Below are positions 53,068 to 63,411 of a stretch of DNA of 64,000 nt, piece after piece (the first letter of the stretch is position 1; the number at the start of each line of letters is the position of its first letter). Both the position numbers and the translations under genes were made by a program. Origin of the DNA: Oryctolagus cuniculus (Eukaryota; Chordata; Mammalia; Lagomorpha; Leporidae); assembly GCF_964237555.1 (NCBI RefSeq), contig NC_091444.1:16150497-16214496 (forward strand). The letters are read 5' to 3'. The notes beneath the pieces are model-generated. The model was given only the letters and a program-made list of their open reading frames with translations. It made no database searches and had not been told where the DNA came from.

Positions 53068-54370
53068 ATGCATGAAATATTTTTAAAAACTAATTAAGCA
53101 TCCAAACATCACCTAGATGGTATAGCTTCCTGGAAAGCAACCTTGCCCCCCCACCATGTTTGCTACATTAAAAATAAGAGACAAATCACCAAAATAATTA
53201 TGAATGTAGGAGGGTAGGGCTTGAGCTACTCCTCTCCGTCCTTGGGTCACTTGGGAAAATAATGTGTCCTTTGTAGCTTGCAACCCTCTCAAGGCCCACT
53301 AGGAAGGGCCCTGAAAACAGACACCCAACCTCAAATGATGCCTTCATAGACACTAAGCATTGGAATACGCTGGGGAATTTTACTCAATGAACACAAGATC
53401 TTGCCACAATTTAACTTTATTCCCAGCCAAACCAACTTCACAAAGCATTGTACTTTTCAGGGACACTGGAATGTCAGCTAAACAGTGTTATCTGACATGG
53501 TCAGGTCAAGGCAAATTATGTGCCGGGCCTAGGGGCATCCTAACCATCAACTCCCAGTTCCTGAATAACCTGGTTCAACCTGAATCCTTTGCTTGTTTCC
53601 TCTAAGCAACCAGTGGAAGCCTATATAATTCTCATCTTATAAAAGAATTCATTTAAAGGTGGTTTGAGAGTTAATGGTTAAACCCATTGTTTGTGGTCCC
53701 ATGAGTACAGGTCACAATAGTAACAGGCCTTTAGACAGAAGGTACATAAAGAGGTAGTGAGCAGTTCAGGACCTTATTACAACATGTCTATCAAACCCAA
53801 AGGGACAAACAATGTGTCCAATTGATTTAAAGGGGGCGGGGGCGGGATGGTCCTGGCAGGCAGTTCTCATTGTGGGACTCACCCCCAAACCTGGCCCAAA
53901 ACGAAAACCGGAAGTCGCAGCAAACACTCTCCTGCCTCAACTCCGCTGCAGCTGCTTCCTAGAGGGTAAAACTCAGTGACATTCACGATTCTCCTTCTCG
54001 CTCCTGCAGGTTTGGCTGCTGGTGATCCAAAGACGTCTGTGTATAAATCCTGTCCCAAGGACGGACAGACATCATGCAGAACCAAGCAAGACCCAACCAC
54101 AAGGCCCCGAACAACCCAACATTAATGCTGCATTTCACTTCTCACACTTCAGGTGTTATGGGAAAGCACAAATCACACAGCCAGTGAATAGTGTGCATGG
54201 CCCTTTTTATGTAGTTCAGAAAGAGGAATACAATTTCTGAGCAGGATCTAATTTCCCATCTGAAGTCTCTCAGGACCAGTTATGTGCTCTCTGAAGTTCA
54301 TTGCTACTGCGACAGTGGATCTTATGTTCTAGCGTTGTCTTTCACACGACCATGAATTGCTTCCTGGATC
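53068..54370. other. long single-copy block
   Basis: 1.3 kb without recognised repeats. GC boxes and an ETS-type site lie at 53832-53915 (separate entry). No protein match is seen. Confidence 0.45.
53832..53915. promoter_or_regulatory. candidate TATA-less promoter elements
   Basis: Two overlapping GC boxes 'gggggcgggggcggg' (53832-53846), an IRF-like 'aaaacgaaaacc' (53898-53909) and a perfect ETS/GABP site 'accggaagt' (53907-53915). Such combinations occur at housekeeping or immune promoters. No gene is recognised beside them. Confidence 0.3.
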
Positions 54371-54387
54371 TTCTTTTTCTAATTTTT

Positions 54388-54742
54388 TTTTTTTATTTTT
54401 TTATTTTTTTTATTTTTGACCGGCAGAGTGGACAGTGAGAGAGAGAGACAGAGAGAGAAAGGTCTTCCTTTGCCGTTGGTTCACCCTCCAATGGCCGCCG
54501 CTGCAGCCGGCGCACCGCGCTGATCCGATGGCAGGAGCCAGGATCCAGGTGCTTTTCCTGGTCTCCCATGGGGTGCAGGGCCCAAGCACCTGGGCCATCC
54601 TCCACTGCACTCCCTGGCCATAGCAGAGAGCTGGCCTGGAAGAGGGGCAACCGGGACAGAATCCGGCGCCCCAACCGGGACTAGAACCCGGTGTGCCGGC
54701 GCCGCAAGGTGGAGGATTAGCCTATTGAGCCACGGCGCCGGC
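54388..54742 (-). mobile_element. CSINE, young form, full length
   Basis: The TSD 'ttctttttctaattttt' is perfect (54371-54387 and 54745-54761). Near-consensus sequence, so a recent insertion. Confidence 0.97.
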
Positions 54743-54771
54743 TTTTCTTTTTCTAATTTTTAAAACATTCT

Positions 54772-55097
54772 GGGGCCGGCGCTGTGGCATAGCAGGTAAA
54801 GCTGCCATATGCAGTGTCGGCATCCCATATGGGCACCGGTTCGAGTCCCGGCTACTCCACCTCTGATCCAGCTCTCTGCTATGGCCTGGGAAAGCAGTAG
54901 AAGATGGCCCAAGTCCTTGGGCCCCTGTACCCGCCTGGGAGACTCAGAAGAAGCTTCTGGCTCCTGGCTTTGGATCAGCACAGCTCCGGCCATTGAGGCT
55001 ATCTGGGGACTGAACCAGCGGATGGAGGACCTCTCTTTCTCTCTCTCTCTCTGCCTCTTTGTGTGCCTTTCAAATAAAAAAAATAAACCTTTAAAAA
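54772..55097 (+). mobile_element. CSINE, classic form
   Basis: Full head with B box 'ggttcgagtcc', core, CT tract and tail 'aaataaaaaaaataaacc'. It begins 10 bases after the TSD of the young copy. Confidence 0.95.
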
Positions 55098-55190
55098 TTT
55101 TATTTATGTGTTCAAGAGATAGATATAGAGCTCTCATCTGCCAGTTCACTCCTCAAATGGCCACCACAGCTGGGGCTGGGCCTAATCAGA
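55098..55190 (-). mobile_element. CSINE tail-half, minus, part of a foldback
   Basis: 'ttttatttatgtgttcaaga' to 'gccaccacagctggggctgg' is the tail and 3' core on the minus strand. It stops at the junction with a plus-strand piece. Confidence 0.75.
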
Positions 55191-55446
55191 GAGCCTGCTC
55201 CAGTCTCAGCCCCTCCCCTTCTAACCCGGCTCCCTCCTCATGCATCGGGAAAGCAGCAGAGGATGGTGCAAGTGCTTGGGCCCCTGCACCCGTGTCAGAA
55301 ACCCTGATGAAGATCCTGGCTCCAGGCCTTGACCTAGCGCAGTCCTGGCTTTCACAGCCATTGGGGGAGTGAACCAGTGGATGGAAGAGTTCTCTCTTTG
55401 TCTTTACCTCGCTCTCTGATGCTCTGCCTCTCAAACAAATAAAGCT
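55191..55446 (+). mobile_element. CSINE, plus part of a foldback
   Basis: Starts mid-head at 'gagcctgctccagtctcagc' and continues through the core, CT tract and tail 'caaacaaataaag'. The opposite orientation directly abuts it upstream. Confidence 0.85.
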
Positions 55447-55458
55447 CTAAAAAGTATT

Positions 55459-55797
55459 TTTTTTTATTTTTTTGGACAGGCAGAGTGGACAGTGAGAGAG
55501 ACAGAGAGAAAGGTCTTCCTTTGCCGTTGGTTCACCCTCCAATGGCCACCGCAGCCAGCACGCTGCGGCCGGCACGCCGCACTGATCTGATGGCAGGAGC
55601 CAGGTACTTCTCCTGGTCTCCCATGGGGTGCAGGGCCCAAGCACCTGGGCCATCCTCCACTGCACTCCCTGGCCACAGCAGAGAGCTGGCCTGGAAGAGG
55701 GGCAACCGGGACAGAATCCGGCGCCCCGACCGGGACTAGAACCCGGTGTGCCGGCGCCGCAAGGCAGAGGATTAGCCTACTGAGCCGCGGCGCCGGC
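55459..55797 (-). mobile_element. CSINE, young form, full length
   Basis: TSD 'ctaaaaagtatt' (55447-55458 and 55798-55809), perfect. Near-consensus. Confidence 0.97.
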
Positions 55798-55820
55798 CTA
55801 AAAAGTATTCTAAATGTATA

Positions 55821-56263
55821 CAGTCATCCATCAGGATCTATGAGGTGTTGCCTCCAAGACCCCCATGGATACAAAAATACATCCACTGGTTCATTTCCCA
55901 AATGGCCGCAATGGCCAGGCTGAAGTCAGGAGCCAGGAACTCCCTCTGGGTCTCCCACGTGAGTGGCAGGGGCTGGGCCATCTTCTACTGCTTTCCCAGG
56001 TCTGTCGGGCGCTGGATCAGAAGTGGAGCAGCCAGGACTCTGCCAGCCTTTCTGTATACTTTAAACCATCTCCAGGTTATTTACCACATATAATATAACC
56101 TAAATACTATGTGAACAGTTGTCACACTGTGTTGTTTAGGAAATAAAGCAAAGGAAAAAAGTACGCACCTGCTCAGGACAGGTGCAATTTTTTTCCAGAT
56201 ATTTTCCATCCATACTTGGTTGACTCCACAGATGTGGAACTCACAGGTACAGATGCTGACTGT
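55821..56263. mobile_element. Tigger-type MITE, CSINE-bearing
   Basis: The left end 'tatacagtcatccatcagg' follows a TA. The right end 'agatgctgactgtcta' is its inverted partner. Middle landmarks 'tgtatactttaaaccatctc', 'cactgtgttgtttaggaaat' and 'acaggtgcaatttttttcc' match the element at 46025. Confidence 0.8.
55882..56042 (-). mobile_element. CSINE core fragment inside Tigger
   Basis: Only the middle of a minus-strand copy ('atccactggttcatttccca' to 'gtggagcagccaggactctg'). Both ends are missing and there is no TSD. Confidence 0.8.
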
Positions 56264-56871
56264 CTACACTACTATACCTGTTAGTCTGAAACACTATAGT
56301 TTTTCTTCTTATGTATAGTAAGTGTTTATTCCTGAGTAACTTAAAAATCCTGGCTATTTTCTCTCTTTGAACCTTTTGACTACTCGGCGACTGAAACACG
56401 GGCTGTGAGATGTGCTACTTCCCGTCCAGATGGGGAACAGAAAAGGGAACTGGCGATCTCCAGCTTGGCCTTATCTCAGGGAGAAAATGGGCCTTGCCAC
56501 CCGCCTGGGTCCTGAGGACACAGGGCCACCACAATGGTCTTTTCATGCCTGTGGTTTCTTATAACAGAAAACATACAAGCAGGAATCATAAGCTGGTAGA
56601 CCAAATGGCTCATCTCCTGATAACCATGATCCGGGGACAGACTGTGGCACCCTGACAGGGGTCTTTCCCAAAAGCCCGGGCTCAGCAGTGTCATGAAGAA
56701 GACAGAAGACTTGAGGCAGGGGTACAAGAAGGGTGCTCGTTCCGAGAGAGAAGAAACAGAGTTGTTCCAATGGACCATCGGTGCCGAGGGATTTGGTTGA
56801 AGGAGGCAGCTCTCGCACCACACACTGGGCCATAGTTGTTGTGCTCTGAAAGACATTAGGGAAGGCTCCAG
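56264..56871. other. single-copy sequence
   Basis: 608 bases without a named repeat. Confidence 0.4.
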
Positions 56872-56885
56872 CTCTGCTGGTTTTC

Positions 56886-57237
56886 TTTTTTCTTTCTTTC
56901 TTTTTTTTTTTTTTTTTTTTGACAGGCAGAGTGGACAGTGAGAGAGAGAGACAGAGAGAGAAAGGTCTTCCTTTGCCATTGGTTCACCCTCCAATGGCCG
57001 CCGCAGCCGGCGCACCGCGCTGATCCGATGGCAGGAGCCAGGTACTTATCCTGGTCTCCCATGGGGTGCAGGGCCCAAGCACTTGGGCCATCCTCCACTG
57101 CACTCCTGGGCCACAGCAGAGAGCTGGCCTGGAAGAGGGGCAACCGGGACAGAATCCGGCGCCCCGACCGGGACTAGAACCCGCTGTGCCGGCGCCACAA
57201 GGCGGAGGATTAGCCTAGTGAGCCGCGGCACCGGCAT
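56886..57237 (-). mobile_element. CSINE, young form, full length
   Basis: TSD 'ctctgctggttttc' (56872-56885 and 57238-57251), perfect. The tail side is a TTTC/T repeat. Confidence 0.97.
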
Positions 57238-57251
57238 CTCTGCTGGTTTTC

Positions 57252-57830
57252 ATATTAAGCTGGCGTCAAAGGGCAGCCAATTCAATTTCAGGTCGCTGGC
57301 TTCCGGTGGGGTGAGGCCTCCGATCTGTGGGCAGGGCCATCAGCCCCTCAGTCTCAGCCCTGCCACTGATCTGTCATTCTGGCTTCCACCACCCGACCAC
57401 ACACGCACGCCTGAGTGTTTCTGTCTGTCAAATGGAAGCACTAACGTCTGCACTTTCCTCTTGATACAGCAGGAAGTGTAAGCAAATGAAAGAGGTGTTG
57501 AAATCCCGGCAGTGGGAAGAAGGCACATACGACACCCATCGACCTGGTCAGCAGAGCGACGTTGCGTGAGTTTTCACTCCAAAATTAAAGACAGAAAAGC
57601 AATGGTAAAAGTTAGGCACCAGCTAATTACCAAAGTGAGGGAACTTTTCAATTCCACTAGTATTTTAAGTTTTTGAATACACACACACACACACACACAC
57701 ACACAGAGGTGATAAATTTTAGGCTAGGCAGAGAAGAGTAAAATACTTAATGTAGACCGCAAGTGCTATAAAAAAAATGTTCCCTAAAGTTATAAGGTGA
57801 AACTTTTATGTTAGATGCAGAAAATCAATT
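57252..57830. other. single-copy sequence
   Basis: 579 bases. Contains the CA repeat listed next and nothing else recognised. Confidence 0.4.
57679..57705 (+). repeat. (AC)13 microsatellite
   Basis: Perfect AC units. Confidence 0.95.
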
Positions 57831-57843
57831 AAATAGTCCATGG

Positions 57844-58177
57844 TGGGCAGGGGGTGTGGCACACAGGGTTAAGTTGCTGCTTGTAGCGTCGGCATCCCAT
57901 ATCAGAACACCAGTTCAAGTTCCAGCTACTCCACTTCCAATCCAGCTTCCTGCTACTGCACCCGGGAAAGCAGCAGAAAATGGCCCAAGTGCTTGGGCCC
58001 CTGCCACCCGTGTGGGAGACCAGGATGGAGTTCCTGGATCCTGGCTTTGGCCTGGCTAAGACCTGGCTGTTGCAGCCATTTGGGGAGTAAACCAGAGGAT
58101 GGAAAATCTCTTTCTCTCTTTCCCATTCCCCCTCCCCATCACTTTGTCTTTCAAATACATAAATGAATCTTTAAAAA
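57844..58177 (+). mobile_element. CSINE, older copy
   Basis: TSD 'aatagtccatg' (from 57832) and 'aatattccatg' (from 58178). Head 'gggcagggggtgtggcacac'. The B box is changed to 'gttcaagttcc'. Confidence 0.94.
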
Positions 58178-58474
58178 ATATTCCATGAAGGACTTGGGAC
58201 TCTTTTTTTTCCCTCTGACATCCCTTTCGGAGACCAAGTAAGGCAGATGAGTGTTTTGTATCAGCTTTATAATTGCAATCAGTTACAGATGAAGTAAAAA
58301 TTTGAATAAAGCAAAGATCTTTACCCAAAAAGAATTCAAATCTAACCTCTTGAAATGCTATTCTTCTGGGTATAACAAAAAGAAATGTCTGCAAACTTGC
58401 AAATTTATTGCAAAGTCAATTCAAAGTCTGTAGATTTTTAGAACATGGTTCAGAAATATTTTTGAACGTTTTTT

Positions 58475-58735
58475 TCAACTGAAAGCAGACACTCAGAGAG
58501 AGCTCCCATATACTGGGTCAGTCCCCAAGTGCCCGCAGCAGCTCCCAGCTGGGAATCCCTGCCGGGAGCCTGGAATTCAACCCAGGTCCCCAACGTGGGT
58601 GGGAAAAACTCAATGACTTCAGTCATCACCCAGTGCCTCCCAGGGTATGCATTAGTGAGAAGCCGGGGTCAGGAGCTGGGTGTGGAGCCCAAGCCTTCTG
58701 ACATGGCACACAGGTGTTGTAATCAAATATCTGGC
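58475..58735 (-). mobile_element. CSINE, divergent old form
   Basis: 'atactgggtcagtccccaag', 'attcaacccaggtccccaac' and 'attagtgagaagccggggtc' in order. Worn edges. Confidence 0.8.
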
Positions 58736-59824
58736 TTTAAATAATGCTTTTATCTTTCCTCAATAAACCGTGTGTGGGAAATAGTGTTATACTGGATGCA
58801 AAACCGTGGCCAAAAACAGAGACCAAAAAGCACTTTAAATGTTGCGCTAAATGCCTCAAGTTCATCCACTAGCCAAGTCAGAAGTCAAATCTGGCATCAT
58901 AAAATATGGAGCTCACCTTAGGCATTCTGCATTATTATGAGAAGAAAATTAACCATGGTAACTCTCCACTGAGATCGAATTTGAGGAAGAAAGCCAAGGA
59001 GGTTTTACTTATGATGAACCAAATACAGGAGAAAGCACTTGTCAAACCTCGCTCCGGGTCGGCAAGAACCTGAAGTCCCACCACACTGCAACTAGGAAAG
59101 GCCGCATCTTGCCACCTGGTTGTGACTATCACCAGAACAGACTGCCCACGGACACTTCCCTAGAAACCAGACATAGGAAGCTGGGACCCCCTCACCGGAG
59201 GAGCTCATGTCTGTACTTCACAGTCTCTTGGCTCCTGGTGCTCTCGCCCACGTTTTCTGGAAGCTCACACGTTTGGAATTCTAACATACACACTCTCCAG
59301 TGTTTTACCTTTGAGCTTCTCAACTGCAGGTGGCAGAAGTCACACCTTTGGTTTAAAGACAAGGCAGGTTTCGATGTTGGCATTGACCTTGTCCATGTGC
59401 CCCTGCTGCTTTTCCAGACATGGTACCACCCTTTCACCATTCATTAGAGGAAAATCCCACCCCCGTCTCCCCCGTCTACTCTGCACCTCCGTTCTCTGTT
59501 CGGGGATGACTCAGAAACAGACGGCAGATGGGACTCGCTGGGCACCGTGAGCCTCACGACCGAGGCGAGCCGGGGCATCACCACGGCGTACCTGAGCTAG
59601 CTTGTCTGCTGTCTCTCGGGGGACATTCTGACCTCCTTGGCTTCCCGCTCCAGGACTCTGTGTCTTTACAGATCACCAGGCAAGAATCTCAGTAACCATC
59701 TGCCAAACTATTAGAGGAGAAAATCCTGAGAGCCGGGCAGCCCATGCAATTTACCACGGTGACTGACAGGGCGCACTTGACCTTGCTTGACAAACACTGA
59801 AGCCAGGTCTGGCCAAGCTGCGTG
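58736..59824. other. long single-copy block
   Basis: 1.1 kb. An acceptor-like 'gagcttctcaactgcag' ends at 59330, but the frames beyond it show no known domain. Confidence 0.4.
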
Positions 59825-60040
59825 GGCTCTAGAACTGGACTGCCCCATGCGTCTCAGCTCCATGCCTTACTAGCCAGCTGGCCTTGAGCAAATAATTTAT
59901 CTTCACAAAGCTCCAGGTTTCTCATGCTTAAAATAGGTCTGGGAGGTGCCCCCTCCCCCAGGAGACCTCACACAAAACAGGTGCTTGCGATGACAATCCG
60001 CATCACAACAGCCCAGTGCCTGCCACACAGCAGGGGCTCA
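59825..60040 (+). mobile_element. MIR
   Basis: 'gagcaaataatttatcttc', 'ccaggtttctcatgcttaaa' and 'agtgcctgccacacagcagg' follow MIR from the middle to its 3' end. Confidence 0.65.
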
Positions 60041-60554
60041 AAAGTTGGCTGTCCATTGCTGCAGTGCCTGTCGTCCTGCCCTGCACCTGTCCTGGCCGAG
60101 TGGGGGCCAGGGGAGGAAATCCACCTCCCCTCCCCCGCACCCCAACGCCACAGCCACAGCGATCAGCCCTAGATCACACCCCAGCCATCTTCACCAGCGT
60201 CACTGCTCTCAGGTTCTCCTCCCTGTACTCAGCATGGCTGCTTCCTCGGCTATTTAATTCCATTTCCCATGATCAGTTTTCCTTTCAAATAACTCTCCTC
60301 TTAGATCTTCCTCCTCACTCCGACTCCTTTGCCAAACGTGTACTGGGTGCCTGTGCTGTGGGCCGGGGGCAAGCAACGGACTCACACCAAGCAGACCGTG
60401 AGCTCGGCTCTGTATGAGGAGCCCAGAGCCCGGAGTCTGCCCAGGCACACCCAGGCACAGTGTGAGGCGCTCAGAAGACACTTAGAAAACTTAGAACAGA
60501 AATATCCCCTTCGTCCTGGAAGAGACTCCTGGGCTCCCGAGAGAGAGGACGCTT
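60041..60554. other. single-copy sequence
   Basis: 514 bases. It may include worn L2 at 60180-60360. Not coding as far as I can see. Confidence 0.4.
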
Positions 60555-60690
60555 GCCAGGAGGGAGTATTTACTGAGCAGCCCTGTGCACCAGGCTCCAT
60601 GCTAAGCAAATACATTTTAAGTCATTTTCTCCTTAGGTGTCGCTCCCCCTCTTCATGGAGGAACGACACCAAGCCCTGCCTAGGCTTCAC

Positions 60691-60708
60691 ATCCGAGTCA
60701 CGGCACCA
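60691..60708 (-). other. tRNA-His primer-binding site, copy 1
   Basis: Eighteen bases whose plus-strand reading ends 'gtcacggcacca', identical to the 3' end of mammalian tRNA-His with its CCA. The match is to tRNA sequence as I remember it. A second copy lies 74 bases on, at 60765-60782. In a provirus this site primes minus-strand DNA just outside the 5' LTR. Confidence 0.88.
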
Positions 60709-60764
60709 TTATGTCGCTCCCCCTCTTCATGGAGGAACGACACCAAGCCCTGCCTAGGCTTCAC

Positions 60765-60782
60765 ATCCGAGTCACGGCACCA
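60765..60782 (-). other. tRNA-His primer-binding site, copy 2
   Basis: Identical to copy 1 and placed 3 bases outside the normal LTR end at 60786, which is the expected spacing for the authentic primer-binding site of this family. Confidence 0.9.
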
Positions 60783-61487
60783 TTATGTCGCTCCCCCTCT
60801 TCGTGGAGGAACGACACAGGACCCTGCGCTGTTCTTTCGTCTGCTCGGTCCTCCCCGGGTTTGCTGCTGGTTCTTCCCGGGTTGGCTACTATCCCTTCCA
60901 CCTCCGGAAGGGCAGTTCCCCCTGGCCACATTCCCCACTTCCGCAGGGGAGCGGCACACCGCCGGCCGGCTCTCTCGGGGGCTGCACAGGTGTTCCCCTT
61001 AGGTGTTCCCCTAAGATGTTCCCCTTAGATGTTCCTGGTGCATGTTGTCTCTCTCCTCCTTTATAGTCCTCCTCTGCCAATCCCAACTCGGCTGCCCACA
61101 CGCCGAGTACGCTGCTCTCCTCCAATCAGGAGCAAGTCCTACAGTTTATTGGCTGAACTGGAGGCAGCTGTGTAGAAGCTGTTTTCTTCTCTCCCAGCGC
61201 CATATTGTGGGAGAGCAGATGCATAGAATAAGTCTTAATTCCAGTAACTTAGTCTAGTCCGGGTTGCTCCCCACACTTAGGACTACCCTATGTGATGGCT
61301 ACTCCCCATTTTAGAGATGAAGAACACAAATGAACTAAGTGCTCACAGCCGCACAGGCAGTAAGTCACAAGACCAGGATGACGGCAATCGGCAAACACAT
61401 GTCTGCTTACACACCTCCTACTTCCGATCGGGAACAGTAATCACCGGGAGTTAGGAAGCAACAAAAATCATGTTTCATTTATTATTT

Positions 61488-61773
61488 ATTTCCATTTTAT
61501 TTGAAAAGCAGAGACCAAGAGATCTCCCATCTCACGGTTCACTCCCCAAGAGCCCACAAAAGCTGGGGCTGGACCAGGACAAAGCCAGGAGTTGGGAACT
61601 CCGTCCAGGTGTCCCAAGTGGGCGGCAGGGACCAACTACCTACTACTGCCTTCCAAGGCCCATTAGCAGGAAGCTGGATGGAAGTGGAGAAGCTGAGACT
61701 CAAACCAGCACCTGATAGGGGACTCCAGCATCCGAAGAGGTGCTTACTCCCCTGCGCCTCAACGCCGGTCCCT
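61488..61773 (-). mobile_element. CSINE, older copy
   Basis: 'gtttaattgaaaagcagag'-type tail side, 'ggttcactccccaagagccc', 'attagcaggaagctggatgg', and a head ending 'caacgccggtccc'. Confidence 0.88.
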
Positions 61774-61845
61774 GTTAAGTTGCTGTAACTTTTTTTCTGT
61801 ACACATATCTACATGTTCACAGACTTTCTTTTTTTGTTTCCCCAG

Positions 61846-61935
61846 AAATCTTTTATTTAAGGTATACAAACTTCATGCATTTCATGAATACAAATTTAGG
61901 AACACAGTGATTCTTCCCACACGCACCCCCAGCCT
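61846..61935 (-). mobile_element. L1 3' terminus (rabbit type)
   Basis: 'tcttttatttaaggtataca', 'catttcatgaatacaaattt' and 'acagtgattcttcccacac' form the reversed L1 end, a cousin of those at 39300 and 48900. Cut to 90 bases. Confidence 0.8.
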
Positions 61936-62747
61936 CACAGACTTTCCAACGTGATCATACGCTTGAACCTTACTTTCTTCTCTTTTGCTTGGTGCCCCCA
62001 CTCACGTAATTGCCTTATTTTGCTCGTGTAACAATAAACACTGTCTATGCATCCCCCCAAGCCATCCTGGAAAGCTCCACTTCTCTTGTTAAGGGCCGAT
62101 TGTAGCCAAAGAAATAGAGGTACTGTAATGGATTCAGCCACTCCCCTATGGTCGGCTTCCATCTGTTTGTCCCTGGCGAAGAGACTCCCCACTGACACAT
62201 CCTTAAGCACAGCTCAGGCCCAGCTCCAGCGGAATGCGCTCAGGTTGCTACCCTTTTTCCTGTGTCCCTGGCTTCCTCTGGGCAACACCTTGTTCCTGGG
62301 CTAACACCGACTCACCCTTTGCAACAGGTCAGCAGCACTTCCTGCCAGGGGCTTCCTCTTATCTTTCCAAAAGGGGGTCAGTAGTTCCTGGGTGCTGCCT
62401 AGTACCCCAGGCTTAGCTATGATAAATAGCTGTCATCATTTGTCACTTCCACCCAACTGAGTCTCCTTAGACTAACTCTGTACCCTTAGCACCAACTATA
62501 GACTCCAGCATATTTCAGCTAAGTGAACAGATGAATGGGTGGGTGAGTGGGTGAATGGATGGACAAAGGCACCTGCAACATCATGATGTTTTCAAGTGGT
62601 TCTTTATCTCTTGAGCGAAGAGTGTAGAGGATAAGACAGAAAAGGGTCTTGCCTATCAAACTGAATAGCAGGAAATTTATCCTAAAGACTATGCAGAACA
62701 ATTGACAAATTTTAGGCAGTGAATATCATCAATTTTCAATTGTTTTA
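61936..62747. other. single-copy sequence
   Basis: 812 bases with no repeat that I can name. A short (GGGT/GAAT) run lies at 62535-62560. Confidence 0.4.
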
Positions 62748-63080
62748 GATTTATTTATTTATTTATTTGACAGGCAGAGTGGACAGTGAGAGAGAGAGAC
62801 AGAGAGAAAGGTCTTCCTTTGCCGTTGGTTCACCCTCCAACGGCTGCCATGGCTGGCACGCTGCGGCCTGCACACCGCGCTGATCCGAAGGCAGGAGCTA
62901 GGTGCTTCTCCTGGTCTCCCATGGGGTGCAGGGCCCAAGTACTTGGGCCATCCTCCACTGCACTCCCTGGCCACAGCAGAGAGCTGGCCTGGAAGAGGGG
63001 CAACCGGGACAGAATCCGGCGCCCCGACCGGGACTAGAACCCGGTGTGGGGGCACTGCAAGGCGGAGGATTAGCGCCAGC
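62748..63080 (-). mobile_element. CSINE, young form, head deletion
   Basis: (AAAT)n tail side and near-consensus core. The head jumps from 'aaggcggaggattag' to 'cgccagccc', losing the A box region. Confidence 0.95.
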
Positions 63081-63082
63081 CC

Positions 63083-63400
63083 TATTTATTTTTTTAATTT
63101 GAAAGGCAAAGTTCCTGGGGGTGGGGGAGGGAGTGGAGAAAGATGTTCTATCTACTGCCTCGCTCCCAAAGTGGCGGCAACAGCTGGGCTGGCCCGTGCC
63201 AACCAGGAGCCTGGAACTCCATTCATGTCTCCCATGTGGGTGGCAAGGGCCCAAGTACTCGGGCCATCTTCTGTGTTCTCATGGACATTAGCAGAGAGCT
63301 GGATAGGAAGTGGAGCAGCCGGGACCTTGCAACCACTGCTCACATGGGATGCTGGCATTGCAGGTGGTAGCTTAACCTGTTGCACCACAACACAAGCCAC
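63083..63400 (-). mobile_element. CSINE, older copy
   Basis: Adjoins the previous copy directly. The purine tract is G-rich ('gggggtgggggagggag') and the head end 'ccacaacacaagcc' is decayed. Confidence 0.88.
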
Positions 63401-63411
63401 CACTGTGGATT

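Larger units (their letters stand above)
60638..60785 (-). repeat. two identical 74-bp tandem units in U5
   Basis: Units 60638-60711 and 60712-60785 are identical in all 74 bases. On the minus strand each holds 3 bases 'taa', an 18-base primer-binding site, 22 bases of leader, and 31 bases nearly identical to the normal LTR end (catg in place of cgtg or similar). The third, LTR-proper copy of that 31-base end is at 60786. Confidence 0.95.
60638..61275 (-). mobile_element. solo LTR, ERV family A (copy 3), extended U5
   Basis: Read on the minus strand it starts TGTGGGGAGCAACC at 61275, with the same 'aatatggcgctg', CCAAT-type, TATA (tataaag) and R motifs as copies 1 and 2. The normal LTR end lies at 60786 (490 bp), but the element goes on for 148 bp of tandem sequence to a GCGACA end at 60638. 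The 6-bp TSD 'cttagg' (60632-60637 and 61276-61281) is perfect and encloses everything, so integrase used the extended end. The R region also carries a short array of 'gttcccc(t)tag' units at about 60989-61035. Coding regions are absent. Confidence 0.93.
60555..61400 (-). mobile_element. MIR split by a solo LTR
   Basis: 'caccaggctccatgctaagc', then 'taagtcattttctccttagg' before the LTR, then 'actaccctatgtgatggcta' and 'cattttagagatgaagaaca' after it. Removing the LTR and one TSD restores reversed MIR without a gap. Confidence 0.75.

Noticed and set aside
55821..56263. processed pseudogene with A-rich patches
   Set aside because: The terminal inverted repeats, TA target and internal landmarks identify a Tigger-type element.
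60638..60785. CRISPR-like direct repeats
   Set aside because: Two directly abutting identical units with no spacers, and their content is retroviral.
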